NCBI GenBank assembly: GCA_021769555.1
Contig: JAETSR010000005.1
Location: 117,850 to 181,849, forward strand
Direction of reading: 5' to 3'
Length of the DNA stretch: 64,000 nt
Origin: Clostridiaceae bacterium
GTDB taxonomy: Bacteria; Bacillota; Clostridia; Oscillospirales; Acutalibacteraceae
Part shown: piece after piece, positions 32,294 through 40,799 of the stretch
Layout of the letters: each line of letters begins with the position of its first letter
Position numbering within the stretch: position 1 is the stretch's first letter
The notes under the pieces: generated by a model
The model's database searches: none
Seen by the model: only the letters and a program-made list of their open reading frames with translations
Told to the model about the DNA's origin: nothing
Position numbers and translations under genes: made by a program

Positions 32294-33694
32294 TTAGTAT
32301 ATGCCAAAAAAGGAAAGTGTAGGATAGCACCGCGAGTCGTCTATAAAGATTTGCAGCGAATCAGTTTTCACGGGCTCCGGCAGGCGCACGATTTTCTTAT
32401 AGCCGACTACCGTACCCTCAAAAAGCAGCTTTTCCCCGCAAATTATCCTGAAGCGCTCTATTCTCTGGCTGTCTGTAATATTTTCCTTGAGCACGATATA
32501 GGAGACCTCAGTCTCCTTGGGGAACCTGACGGTTATCTCACAGGACTTCCCGCTCCCCCGGAAGTATTCTCCATAGCCGTCCTCCCGGGCGCAGTCTATC
32601 CCATGCCCGGGCTCCGCGCCGCCGGCAGAGAGCCTTGCGCCCTGTACAAGGTTATGGGCAAACACACTGCCTATGAGCTCCCCCAGCTCCCTCAGGCGCG
32701 CCACATCGTTTTTGTGGAACAGGCCGCTCTTTGCCGGGGGTATATTCAGCAGAAGGGCCGCGTTGCCGCCAACCGAGCGAAGGTAGGTGTCGAACAGCTC
32801 CTCAAGGCTCTTGACCTTATCGTCCTCCTCAGGGTGATAGAACCATCCGGGGCGTATGGAGGTGTCCACCTCGGCGGGGTACCAGATTAGCTCCTGCTCG
32901 TTTTGAAGTATCTCCCTGCTGCCAAGGTCCATGTCCGCGGCGCTGATTACCCGATTGCGGAACTCCCCATCGTCCGCCTGCTGGCTGTCCGCCGCTATCT
33001 TCTCCGTGTCCCTCATGCGCCTGGGCACTACGCTCCACTCAGACTCCCGGGTGCTCCCGGCCTCATTGCCGCACCAGCGGATATCCGGCCCGCACACATT
33101 TATGCAGGCCCCGGGCTGTAAGCTTCTGACCGTCTCATAGTACCGCTCCCAGTCATAGACCTGCTTCTTGCCGTTTGGCCCCTCCCCGCACGCTCCGTCG
33201 AACCATACGGCGAATATCTCCCCATAGCCGGTGAGCAGCTCAGTGAGCTGGGCCACAAAATAGTCGTCGTACTCCTTCCCCGAGCCGTAGCAGGGCTGGT
33301 TCCTGTCCCAGGGGGAGAGATACACCCCGAACTTTATGCCCCCCTCCCGGCAGGCGTCCGACACCTCCCGGACCACATCTCCCCTGCCGCCCCTGAATGG
33401 GCTCGAGGCCACAGAGTGCCGGGTATGCCTGCTGGGCCAGAGGCAGAAGCCGTCGTGGTGCTTGCAGGTGAGTATCAGCCCCCGCATACCCGCCGCTTTC
33501 AGGGCCGAGACCCACTGGGAGGCGTCGAACTCCCGGGGGTCGAATATTGCCGGGTCCTCAGTGCCGTCCCCCCACTCAAGGCCGGTGAAGGTGTTCACCG
33601 TAAAGTGGGCGAAGGCATAGAACTCCGTCTGCTGAAGGGCAAGCTGGCGCGGGCTGGGCCGCGGGGCTGTGAGGCGGGCGTCAAGTTCGCGCAT
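32294..33694 (-). CDS. Alpha-L-fucosidase, GH29
   Basis: 466 residues. The catalytic domain shows FAHFTVNTFTGLEWGDGTED, LILTCKHHDGFCLWPSRHT and the nucleophile Asp in FAVWFDGA, followed by a C-terminal beta-sandwich region. It removes terminal fucose from glycans. There is no signal peptide, so it probably works in the cytoplasm on imported fucosylated oligosaccharides. AAGGAG is 8 bases upstream and lies at the stop of the SLH-glycosidase gene, so the two are co-transcribed. Confidence 0.93.
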   Translation of the reverse strand: MRELDARLTAPRPSPRQLALQQTEFYAFAHFTVNTFTGLEWGDGTEDPAIFDPREFDASQWVSALKAAGMRGLILTCKHHDGFCLWPSRHTRHSVASSPFRGGRGDVVREVSDACREGGIKFGVYLSPWDRNQPCYGSGKEYDDYFVAQLTELLTGYGEIFAVWFDGACGEGPNGKKQVYDWERYYETVRSLQPGACINVCGPDIRWCGNEAGSTRESEWSVVPRRMRDTEKIAADSQQADDGEFRNRVISAADMDLGSREILQNEQELIWYPAEVDTSIRPGWFYHPEEDDKVKSLEELFDTYLRSVGGNAALLLNIPPAKSGLFHKNDVARLRELGELIGSVFAHNLVQGARLSAGGAEPGHGIDCAREDGYGEYFRGSGKSCEITVRFPKETEVSYIVLKENITDSQRIERFRIICGEKLLFEGTVVGYKKIVRLPEPVKTDSLQIFIDDSRCYPTLSFFGIY

Positions 33695-33706
33695 GGTGTA
33701 GGCTCC

Positions 33707-35386
33707 TTACTGTTTTTTGGTGAAGACGAGCATGTTTGTGAGGTTGCGGCCTGGCGTTATAAAGGTCTTGCCGTTGCAGTTAAGATAGGTAGAAGCGCCG
33801 CCGTCAACATTTATGGCGCTTGTGCAGCCCAAGGACTTCATAATACTACCCATGCTCTGCTGGCTGCCGCTGGCGTAGGCTATGACCGCCTTGCCGTCTG
33901 CCTTTACGCCGATAAGCATATGGACGCCGGAGCCCAGCACATGGCTGTCATAATTGCCCTCGGAGCTGTAATTTGTGAAGATGGAGCCGTTTTTCAGGAC
34001 TGTCGGGCCGCATGAGATGAGCGTCTGGACATTCTGGACTGTGGAGCCCGCATACTTGATGGTGCGCTTCAGCTTGTCGCCGGCCGCCGCCTGGGTGAAG
34101 AATCTGTCGGTCCAGGGGTCCCGGGCAAGACGGGTGAAGAGCACATAACCGCCCTTAGGCACCGGCACATCGGAGGCCGAGGTATAGACCTTTGTGATAG
34201 TGTCGCTGCTGTCCACGGCAAAGGCATAGGCGACCTTTCCGCTGACCTTTGAGGCGAACTCGCTTGTGTACACCATGCGGGAGCCGTCGTTGTTCCCCAC
34301 AGTCTCGTTCATGCCTACGCTCTCAATGGCCTTGGTCTCGGTCCCGTCAGCGGAGGAAACGCGTACTATGCTCTGGTTAATGTTCATCCACTGGATGCTG
34401 GCCTTGCCGTTTGTGTCAATAACAAAAGCCGCCTCCCGCTTCACATTCGCCATATCGGGCCTCATTATTCTCAGCACCTTACCGTTGCTCACAAAGGAGC
34501 CGTAGGTGGTGTTTGCGCCGTTAAGATGGTTGAACATGGCTCCATTTACGGCGATATAGGCATTCTGCCCGCTGAGTATGCTGCTATAAGACGCGGCGGA
34601 GTCCAGCCTGCCGTTGGCCAGCGCTATTTTCGCGTTAAAATACTGAGGGTCAAACTCAACATATGTAGCTCCGTTCTTTGAGCCTGTTGTGGGCGCCACA
34701 AACTGGGGCTTCGGCTTCTCGGGTATCTTTGAATCCGGCCAGGGCTCAAACTCCAGCATGTCGCATATTATCCTTGAGGCCTGGTCGCGGGTCAGGGTAT
34801 CGTAGGGGTTGAACATGCCCTTGTCATTGCCGTCGATAACGCCGCCCATTGTGCAGGCGTCCAGGGCTTCCTTCTGGCTTTCGGTGATATTGGCCGTGTC
34901 GGGGAAGTCCTTCGCCTCCTTCTTGGGGGTCAGGGGCACCAGCTCTGGGTGGACCTTGTGCATGGAGTATACAAGCTCCACTGTCTCTATGCGGGTGATA
35001 TCGTCCTTTGGCCGGAAGTTTTCGCCGGCAGCTATAACGCCCTCCTGGGCGGCCCAGTTTACGGACTTTGTATACCACTGGCCCTGCTTTGAATCCGGGC
35101 AGAGCTCCATATCCTCATAGGCCTTGAGCTCCTCTTGGGACTTTGCCGAAAGGGACAGCATGGTGATAACGTCGCAGCGCTTGAGCTTGTTGCCGGGGTT
35201 AAAGAGCCCCTTGTTGTCGCCGTTGATGATTCCCTTCTCTGCGACAGGGTAGACGTACTTTGCGAACCATTTTCCCCTGTATACATCAGGGAACTCCTTG
35301 CCATTGGCCGCCGACGCGCCCATAACAGGCAGCGCTGATATCAGCATTACCGCCGCCATGAGCATTGACAGAACACGCTTTTTCAT
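33707..35386 (-). CDS. SLH-domain phosphodiester glycosidase (NAGPA family)
   Basis: 559 residues. A signal peptide ends near A27 (ASA-A). Three S-layer homology repeats follow (about 32-76, 88-140 and 165-215; e.g. GIINGDNKGLFNPGNKLKR, FPDTANITESQKEALDAC, GMFNPYDTLTRDQASRII), anchoring the protein to the wall. Residues ~240-559 are a phosphodiester glycosidase (NAGPA, PF09992-type) domain with YIAVNGAMFN, ISCGPTVLKNG and the closing NVDGGASTYLN. Such enzymes remove sugar-1-phosphate caps or other phosphodiesters. I start at 35386 because AAGGAAGT lies upstream. It leads the fucosidase operon. Confidence 0.9.
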   Translation of the reverse strand: MKKRVLSMLMAAVMLISALPVMGASAANGKEFPDVYRGKWFAKYVYPVAEKGIINGDNKGLFNPGNKLKRCDVITMLSLSAKSQEELKAYEDMELCPDSKQGQWYTKSVNWAAQEGVIAAGENFRPKDDITRIETVELVYSMHKVHPELVPLTPKKEAKDFPDTANITESQKEALDACTMGGVIDGNDKGMFNPYDTLTRDQASRIICDMLEFEPWPDSKIPEKPKPQFVAPTTGSKNGATYVEFDPQYFNAKIALANGRLDSAASYSSILSGQNAYIAVNGAMFNHLNGANTTYGSFVSNGKVLRIMRPDMANVKREAAFVIDTNGKASIQWMNINQSIVRVSSADGTETKAIESVGMNETVGNNDGSRMVYTSEFASKVSGKVAYAFAVDSSDTITKVYTSASDVPVPKGGYVLFTRLARDPWTDRFFTQAAAGDKLKRTIKYAGSTVQNVQTLISCGPTVLKNGSIFTNYSSEGNYDSHVLGSGVHMLIGVKADGKAVIAYASGSQQSMGSIMKSLGCTSAINVDGGASTYLNCNGKTFITPGRNLTNMLVFTKKQ

Positions 35387-35493
35387 AATTTCGTACACTT
35401 CCTTTTGCAAAATTTTATTCTTTCAGGGAATTTATCCCTGTGAATTACAGTATAGCACCTTTTTATGCTCTTTGCAATAGATATTGGGGGTCG

Positions 35494-35507
35494 TTTTTTT
35501 TTTTTTT
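35494..35507 (+). repeat. Run of 14 T
   Basis: A mononucleotide run of 14 T in the AT-rich gap between the SLH-glycosidase gene and the small-protein gene; on the minus strand it is poly-A downstream of a terminator hairpin. Length is prone to slippage and sequencing error. Confidence 0.9.
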
Positions 35508-35521
35508 GATTTATTCTGCAT

Positions 35522-35550
35522 AAAAACAGCGGGTTTTACCCGCCGCTTTT
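35522..35550 (-). terminator. Terminator after alr and the small-protein gene
   Basis: GCGGG-5 bases-CCCGC with flanking paired A/T, followed on the minus strand by TGTTTTTATG; directly after the stop codon at 35549. Confidence 0.7.
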
Positions 35551-35746
35551 ATGCATTTTTGTCCTTCTCCCTGGGTATCGCCATGGAGGAAAGCTCCTGA
35601 TAGCTGTCCCACTCCTCCTGGTCCGCAGGGGCCTTGTACATCAGCCCGGTGCACTCGTTGGCGGAGGCCACATTTGAGATGTCCGGGAACTGCTCCTTCG
35701 GCTCCTCGTGCTCCCTATAGTCTATCTTTCTCTTCGGCTTTTTCAT
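35549..35746 (-). CDS. Small hydrophilic protein of unknown function
   Basis: 65 residues, highly charged, no membrane segment: MKKPKRKIDYREHEEPKEQ then NVASANECTGLMYKAP. Support for a real gene: GGGAGGTG 7 bases before the ATG, a location 48 bases after alr on the same strand, and a terminator immediately after its stop. I know no function; a single Cys is present (C32). Confidence 0.7.
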   Translation of the reverse strand: MKKPKRKIDYREHEEPKEQFPDISNVASANECTGLMYKAPADQEEWDSYQELSSMAIPREKDKNA

Positions 35747-35794
35747 AAAACTGCACCTCCCAAGGGCTATTATGTCCCCGGAAGGCGCTGATAT

Positions 35795-36997
35795 TTACTC
35801 CGAAAGCAGCTGGTTATAGATGCTCTCCACTCTGCCGCCCTTTAAGTAGACCCTCGGCACGCGCTTTGAGAGGGCGCATACCACCTCATAGCTGATGGTG
35901 CCCTCCCAGCCCGCAACCTCTTCGGCGGATATCTCCTCCCCGCCGTCACGGCCAATGAGAGTAACCCTGTCGCCCATCGCCGCCTGGGGGAGCTCCGTCA
36001 CGTCGGCCATGAGCTGGTCCATACATATGCGCCCCAGCACCCGGCAGCGCCTGCCCCTTATGAGCACCGCCGCCCCGCCGGTCCCCAGGGCCCTGGGGTA
36101 GCCGTCCGCATAGCCCACCGGCACCGTTGCAACCCGCATTTCACGCTCCGCTGTAAACTTCCTTCCATAGCTTATGGTCGCCCCGGGCCTAACGGTCTTC
36201 ACATGGGACACCACCGAGCGCAACGCCAGCACCGGCTGAAGCTTTGGCCTTGCCCGGAGCTTTTCGGAGGGGTACAGGCCATAGAGCACAACCCCTGCCC
36301 GCACCATGTCCAGGTGCGAGAGGGGGTAGTCGAACACCGCCGCCGAGTTTGCGCAGTGCCTCAGTGGAGGCTTCCCGCCGCCCACCCCTGCGCGCACTAA
36401 GGCCTCGGAGAGCTCCTTGAAGCAGCCGAACTGCCGCATGGTAAAGGCGTCCCCCTCAGCGCCCTCGTCGGACACGGCGAAGTGGGAGAAGACCCCCTCA
36501 GGTATTAGCCCCGGCAGGGAGCAGGCCTTTATGACCTCCTCCACGGTCCCCTCGTCCCGGAAGATATCCTGGAAGTAGAACCCCAGGCGGCTCATGCCCG
36601 TGTCTATCTTCATATGCGCCTTCACCCTCACGCCCACGGCCTTTGCGCATAGGGAGAGCTTCTCCGCGTAATCCGTGGAGTAGACGCACTGGGAGATATT
36701 CCCCTCCGCCATGGCCGCGGCCTCCTCGGGAGGGGTGAAGCCCAGCACAAGTATGGGCCTCTCTATCCCGCCCCGGCGCAATTGAAGGGCCTCCTCAAGG
36801 TTTGATACTGCAAACCAGTCCGCTCCCAGGCCCTGGAGCTCAAGGGCCGTGCGCAATGCCCCGTGGCCGTAGCAGTCCGCTTTTACAACACAGCAGACTA
36901 TGGCCCTATCGTCCGTGCTCTCCCGGACCACGCGGTAGTTATTCCCAAGGGCGTCCAGGTCTATCTCGGCCCAGGTGCGCCGGATTATCTCAGTCAT
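35795..36997 (-). CDS. alr: Alanine racemase
   Basis: 400 residues. The PLP lysine is K39 in VVKADCYGHG, the opposing catalytic Tyr lies in VGYADGYPR, and GVVLYGLYPS is the usual PLP phosphate segment. The enzyme makes D-alanine for peptidoglycan in the cytoplasm. TGGAGGG precedes ATG 36997. It is followed by a small charged protein gene in the same orientation and is divergent from the phosphodiesterase gene. Confidence 0.96.
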   Translation of the reverse strand: MTEIIRRTWAEIDLDALGNNYRVVRESTDDRAIVCCVVKADCYGHGALRTALELQGLGADWFAVSNLEEALQLRRGGIERPILVLGFTPPEEAAAMAEGNISQCVYSTDYAEKLSLCAKAVGVRVKAHMKIDTGMSRLGFYFQDIFRDEGTVEEVIKACSLPGLIPEGVFSHFAVSDEGAEGDAFTMRQFGCFKELSEALVRAGVGGGKPPLRHCANSAAVFDYPLSHLDMVRAGVVLYGLYPSEKLRARPKLQPVLALRSVVSHVKTVRPGATISYGRKFTAEREMRVATVPVGYADGYPRALGTGGAAVLIRGRRCRVLGRICMDQLMADVTELPQAAMGDRVTLIGRDGGEEISAEEVAGWEGTISYEVVCALSKRVPRVYLKGGRVESIYNQLLSE

Positions 36998-37042
36998 AAG
37001 ACCCTCCAGTTACGAAAATTTATCTTCTCTCCCCCCATGAGC

Positions 37043-37071
37043 TTGCGTCCCGGGAGCTTTTGGGCTATACT
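37043..37071 (+). promoter_or_regulatory. Promoter of phosphodiesterase gene
   Basis: TTGCGT-17 bp-TATACT, 41 bases before the ATG at 37113. A second TATAAT at 37087-37092 lacks a -35. Confidence 0.6.
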
Positions 37072-37112
37072 TAACCCATACCATATTATAATACTGCGAA
37101 AGGCTGATTTAT

Positions 37113-37658
37113 ATGAAATGGCTCACAGCGTCCGACATACACGGCTCCGCGCTGTACTGCAAAGCCCTCCTTGAGGCGTTCCTAAGGGAAGGGGCAGACC
37201 GCCTCCTGCTCCTTGGGGACCTTCTCTACCACGGACCCAGAAACGACCTGCCCGAGGGATATGCCCCCAAGGAGGTCATAGCCATGCTAGGCGGCATGAG
37301 GGAGAGGATATTCTGTGTCAGAGGCAACTGTGAGGCCGAGGTGGACCAGATGGTGCTGCCCTTCCCGGTGCTCAGCGAGTACTGCCTTTTGGAGTCCGGG
37401 GGCAGGCTCATCTTTGCCACCCACGGCCATGTGTACAACACCGATAATCCCCCGGCACTCTCCCCCGGGGACGTGCTACTCCATGGGCATACCCATGTGC
37501 CCGCAAAAATGCAGACCCCCTCCGGATGGTGGTACTTGAACCCGGGCTCAGTGTCCATACCAAAGGAGGGGAGCCAGAGGGGGTATATGACCCTTGAGGG
37601 GGGCGTGTTTATCTGGAAGTCCCTGGACGGCGCGGAGTACGACAGGCTGGAGCTTTAG
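37113..37658 (+). CDS. yfcE: YfcE-type metallophosphodiesterase
   Basis: 181 residues, with the five calcineurin-like metal motifs in order: SDIHG (7-11), GDLLYHGPRND, RGNCE, ATHGH and HGHTH. Homologues cleave phosphodiesters with Mn2+; the natural substrate is unknown. Length is normal. It converges with the next gene, whose stop is two bases away. Confidence 0.92.
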   Translation: MKWLTASDIHGSALYCKALLEAFLREGADRLLLLGDLLYHGPRNDLPEGYAPKEVIAMLGGMRERIFCVRGNCEAEVDQMVLPFPVLSEYCLLESGGRLIFATHGHVYNTDNPPALSPGDVLLHGHTHVPAKMQTPSGWWYLNPGSVSIPKEGSQRGYMTLEGGVFIWKSLDGAEYDRLEL

Positions 37659-37660
37659 GC

Positions 37661-38200
37661 TCAGCCCCTGCCGAACTTCTCGAATTTTAATGAGCGGGGG
37701 ATAAATTTTTTGATTGCCTCCTGCATGTCCTCGTCCGGGTCGAAGACCACAAGGGTCTTCCCGGTCTTGCCGCTGTGGACTATCATATACCAGGAGTCCC
37801 GGCGGTCTGCAAACTGGGTGGCGAATATCCGGTTGTCGAAGGAGCGGGTCTTGAGCCTGGCCTCTGCCTCGGAGTAGACCCCCACATCCTCGCATGAGCT
37901 GCACTCGAAGGAGGTCATGCGCTTTCTTGAGGCCCGGTTCATTATCTTGTCCACGGTGACAAAGCCGTTTGTAAGGCTGTATTCATACTCAAGCATACGC
38001 ATTGAAATGAGCTTATACCCCCCGAACACCGCCCCGGCCATCACCAATAGGGAGAGCATAGGGAACATGAGTATCCCCACGCCCACCATAAATCCCACGA
38101 AGCTCAGGACGATTATGGCCGCGATAATGCCCACGATTATCAGTAGGTCCACGGTCTCGAACTTTTTCTTTACCATGCGTTCAACGAAGACGTCATTCAT
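37661..38200 (-). CDS. Two-helix membrane protein, DUF6106-like
   Basis: 179 residues. A short N-terminal cytoplasmic part (MNDVFVERMVKKKFETVDL) is followed by two adjacent membrane helices (about 18-40 and 45-63) and a soluble domain with YEYSLTNGFVTVDKIMNRAS. The layout (helix pair then a PH-like soluble domain) matches a family common in Clostridia (I believe DUF6106) with no assigned function. It has a strong promoter. Confidence 0.75.
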   Translation of the reverse strand: MNDVFVERMVKKKFETVDLLIIVGIIAAIIVLSFVGFMVGVGILMFPMLSLLVMAGAVFGGYKLISMRMLEYEYSLTNGFVTVDKIMNRASRKRMTSFECSSCEDVGVYSEAEARLKTRSFDNRIFATQFADRRDSWYMIVHSGKTGKTLVVFDPDEDMQEAIKKFIPRSLKFEKFGRG

Positions 38201-38244
38201 TTTGCTGTCCCTTTCCCGAAATAAAATTTTTACCGTTAAACTGT

Positions 38245-38273
38245 ATTATAGACCAAAGGAAGGGGAAAGTCAA
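38245..38273 (-). promoter_or_regulatory. Strong promoter of DUF6106-like gene
   Basis: TTGACT-17 bp-TATAAT on the minus strand, 45 bases before the start at 38200; divergent from the sucrose-hydrolase promoter. Confidence 0.8.
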
Positions 38274-38291
38274 TCAAGTACCTGCAGCTTC

Positions 38292-38320
38292 TTTACTTTT
38301 CCCGTTTTATATGTTAAAAT
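38292..38320 (+). promoter_or_regulatory. Promoter of GH32-fructokinase operon
   Basis: TTTACT-17 bp-TAAAAT with TGT before the -10. The ATG is 34 bases downstream. I see no clear catabolite-repression site. Confidence 0.65.
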
Positions 38321-38353
38321 GTACGCAAAATATAAGATGAGGAGGCCTGCCCG

Positions 38354-39706
38354 ATGAGCACCAAAGCTCCCCGGGACTTTCGTCCCGCCCTGCACTATGC
38401 CCCCAGGTCCGGCTGGATAAACGACCCCAACGGCCTGGTTTTTGCCAACGGGAAATACCATCTCTTTGCCCAGTACGGCCCCGAGCCCCACTGGGGGGAT
38501 ATCCACTGGTCCCACGCCGAGAGCTCCGACCTGATACACTGGCGTGACCTGCCCACAGCCCTTGCCCCCGACAGCCTGGGCATGGTCTTCTCCGGCAGCG
38601 CGGTGTATGACAGTGAAAACACCTCCGGGCTTGGCACGGCTGATAACCCGCCCATAATAGCCATGTACACCTCCCACGGAGAGCATGAGCAGCAGAGCAT
38701 AGCAGTGGGCCTGGACGGAGTTAATTTTACAAAATATCCTCAGAACCCGGTTATACCGAACAGTGAAAAGCCTGACTTCCGGGACCCGAAGGTGCTGAAA
38801 AACCCCAAGGGCGGCTGGACAGTGGTGCTGGCCGCGGGGGACCATGTGGAGTTCTACGGCTCAGAGGACCTTATACACTGGAACAAGACCGGCAGCTTCG
38901 GCCCCGGGGGAAACCATTCCAAGGGCGTATGGGAGTGCCCGGACCTGTTCCCGCTGACCCTTGAGGGCAGGGAGGTGTGGGTGCTGCTGGTGAGCATGGG
39001 GGCCTGCACGGAAAATCTCGGCAGCCGCACACAGTATTTCCTTGGGAGCTTCGACGGCAAGACCTTCACCCCGGACGGCAGCTTCACAAAGCCGGAGTTT
39101 ATAGACAGCGGCTTCGACAACTACGCCGGCGTCACCTACTTCGGCACAAAGGAGCGCATACTCATAGGCTGGGCGGCAAACTGGGTGTACGCCAACGACC
39201 TGCCCACCGGGGAGTTTTGCGGGCAGATGACCCTGCCCCGGGTGCTGACGCTGGCGGACACGCCTTTAGGGGGCCCGAGGCTTGCAGGCGCGCCTGTGAG
39301 CGATAAGCTCTTCTCTGAGCCCCGGCCGGTTACAGGTAAGCTCCCCGGGGAGGTCTTTAAGCTCACTGTCTCGGGGGAGGGGGAGGCTGAGGCCGTGCTG
39401 TCAAATGCCAAGGGCGAGTCCTTTATGTTCGGCGTTGACGGCGGCAACAGCATTTACATAGACAGGAGCAATGCCGGGCTCCGGGACTTTAACCCCGACT
39501 TTGCAAAGCCCGAGTATGGCAGAATCTCCGCTCCCCGCTTCTTTGCCGGCCCCTGGACCCTTGAGCTCACCTTTGACTGCTCCATATGCGAGCTCTTTGC
39601 CGATAAGGGCACGAGGGCCTTCACCCAGCTTCTGTACCCGGAGGCGCCCTTTGACAGTATAGACATTAAGGGCAATGCCAAGGCTGAAATAAGTTTGATA
39701 GTGTAA
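38354..39706 (+). CDS. scrB: Sucrose-6-phosphate hydrolase / beta-fructosidase, GH32
   Basis: 450 residues. The three catalytic motifs are present: WINDPNG (nucleophile Asp), FRDPKV and ECPDLF (acid/base Glu), followed by a C-terminal beta-sandwich with ELTFDCSICELFADKG. There is no signal peptide, so it is cytoplasmic and probably splits sucrose, sucrose-6-phosphate or short fructans. It is followed 50 bases later by a fructokinase gene, which would phosphorylate the fructose released. No transporter gene is adjacent. Confidence 0.93.
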   Translation: MSTKAPRDFRPALHYAPRSGWINDPNGLVFANGKYHLFAQYGPEPHWGDIHWSHAESSDLIHWRDLPTALAPDSLGMVFSGSAVYDSENTSGLGTADNPPIIAMYTSHGEHEQQSIAVGLDGVNFTKYPQNPVIPNSEKPDFRDPKVLKNPKGGWTVVLAAGDHVEFYGSEDLIHWNKTGSFGPGGNHSKGVWECPDLFPLTLEGREVWVLLVSMGACTENLGSRTQYFLGSFDGKTFTPDGSFTKPEFIDSGFDNYAGVTYFGTKERILIGWAANWVYANDLPTGEFCGQMTLPRVLTLADTPLGGPRLAGAPVSDKLFSEPRPVTGKLPGEVFKLTVSGEGEAEAVLSNAKGESFMFGVDGGNSIYIDRSNAGLRDFNPDFAKPEYGRISAPRFFAGPWTLELTFDCSICELFADKGTRAFTQLLYPEAPFDSIDIKGNAKAEISLIV

Positions 39707-39756
39707 ATTAAAAAACAGTATAAATTACAATTTAATTTGAAAGGAAAGTGAGAATA

Positions 39757-40752
39757 ATGCCGGATATTATTGCCACAGGAGAGCTTCTCATCGATTTTAC
39801 GCCTGTGAAGGCCCCGGGCGTGGAGAACGCCGTCTGCCCTAACCCCGGCGGCGCTCCGGGGAACGTGGCCGTACAGCTGGCGAGGCTGGGGGTCCCGGCG
39901 GGGTTCATCGGCAAGGTGGGGGACGACAGCTTCGGACACGCCCTCAAAAACTGCCTTGAGGAAAACGGCGTTGACACGGCCAATGTGGTTGTAGACGAAA
40001 ACGTGCGCACGACCCTTGCCTTCGTGCACCTGAACAAGGACGGGGACAGGAGCTTCACCTTCTACCGGGACCCTGGGGCGGACACCCAGCTCCGGGAGGA
40101 TGAGGTGGACAAATCCGCCATAGCCGGGTGCAGGGTCCTCCACTTCGGCTCCCTCTCCCTCACCACCGAGCCCAGCCGCACCACCACCCTGAGCCTGGTG
40201 AAGGAGGCGAGGTCCAGGGGAAAAATCATCTCCTACGACCCCAACTGGCGGCCCGCCCTTTGGAAGGACGCCAAGGCGGGCATAGCGGCCATGGGCCTGG
40301 GCCTTGAGCTCTGCCATGTGCTGAAGATATCCGAGGAGGAGCTCTCCCTGCTCACAGGCACGGACAGCATTGCCGAGGGCACAAAGCTCCTGCACCAGAA
40401 GGGCGTGATACTTGCCCTTGTGACCCTTGGTCCGGACGGCTGTGTGTCCTCCTTAAAGGGGCAGCTAAGGCACCACCCCACCTATGACGTGAAGGTAGTT
40501 GACACCACCGGCTCCGGGGACAGCTTCTGGGGGGCGTTCCTCTCCCAGCTTATACAGAACGGCTATGACGTGCCTGAGAAGCTCGACTCCCTCACCCAGG
40601 AGGAGCTGCAGGGCTTCTGCCGGTTTGCAAACGCCGCCGGGTCCATGTGCGCCTCAAAGCCCGGGGGGATTCCGGCCATCGCAGGGCGTGAGGCTATTTT
40701 GCGGTGCGTGGATGAGACAGAGGTGCTTGAGACGGATTTCAGGCTGATGTAA
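39757..40752 (+). CDS. scrK: Fructokinase, PfkB family
   Basis: 331 residues of the ribokinase/PfkB fold: ATGELLIDFTP and NPGGAPGNVAVQLARLG at the N-terminus, and the catalytic DTTGSGDSFWGAF near residue 250. The N-terminal motif is typical of fructokinases. ATG 39757 follows GAAAGGAAAG; the GTG at 39748 is less likely. It works with the upstream GH32 enzyme to feed fructose into glycolysis. Confidence 0.93.
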   Translation: MPDIIATGELLIDFTPVKAPGVENAVCPNPGGAPGNVAVQLARLGVPAGFIGKVGDDSFGHALKNCLEENGVDTANVVVDENVRTTLAFVHLNKDGDRSFTFYRDPGADTQLREDEVDKSAIAGCRVLHFGSLSLTTEPSRTTTLSLVKEARSRGKIISYDPNWRPALWKDAKAGIAAMGLGLELCHVLKISEEELSLLTGTDSIAEGTKLLHQKGVILALVTLGPDGCVSSLKGQLRHHPTYDVKVVDTTGSGDSFWGAFLSQLIQNGYDVPEKLDSLTQEELQGFCRFANAAGSMCASKPGGIPAIAGREAILRCVDETEVLETDFRLM

Positions 40753-40770
40753 CTAGGTGTAATTATTAAG

Positions 40771-40799
40771 AAGCGCTCCCCGTAGAAGGGAGCGCTTTT
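40771..40799. terminator. Terminator after fructokinase gene
   Basis: AAGCGCTCCC and GGGAGCGCTT pair perfectly (10 bp) around a 7-base loop, followed by TTCTATTT; directly before the convergent CPBP gene stop at 40800. Confidence 0.88.

Noticed and set aside
37087-37092. TATAAT as the -10 of the phosphodiesterase gene
   Set aside because: No -35 at 15-19 bp; the TTGCGT-17-TATACT pair just upstream fits better.
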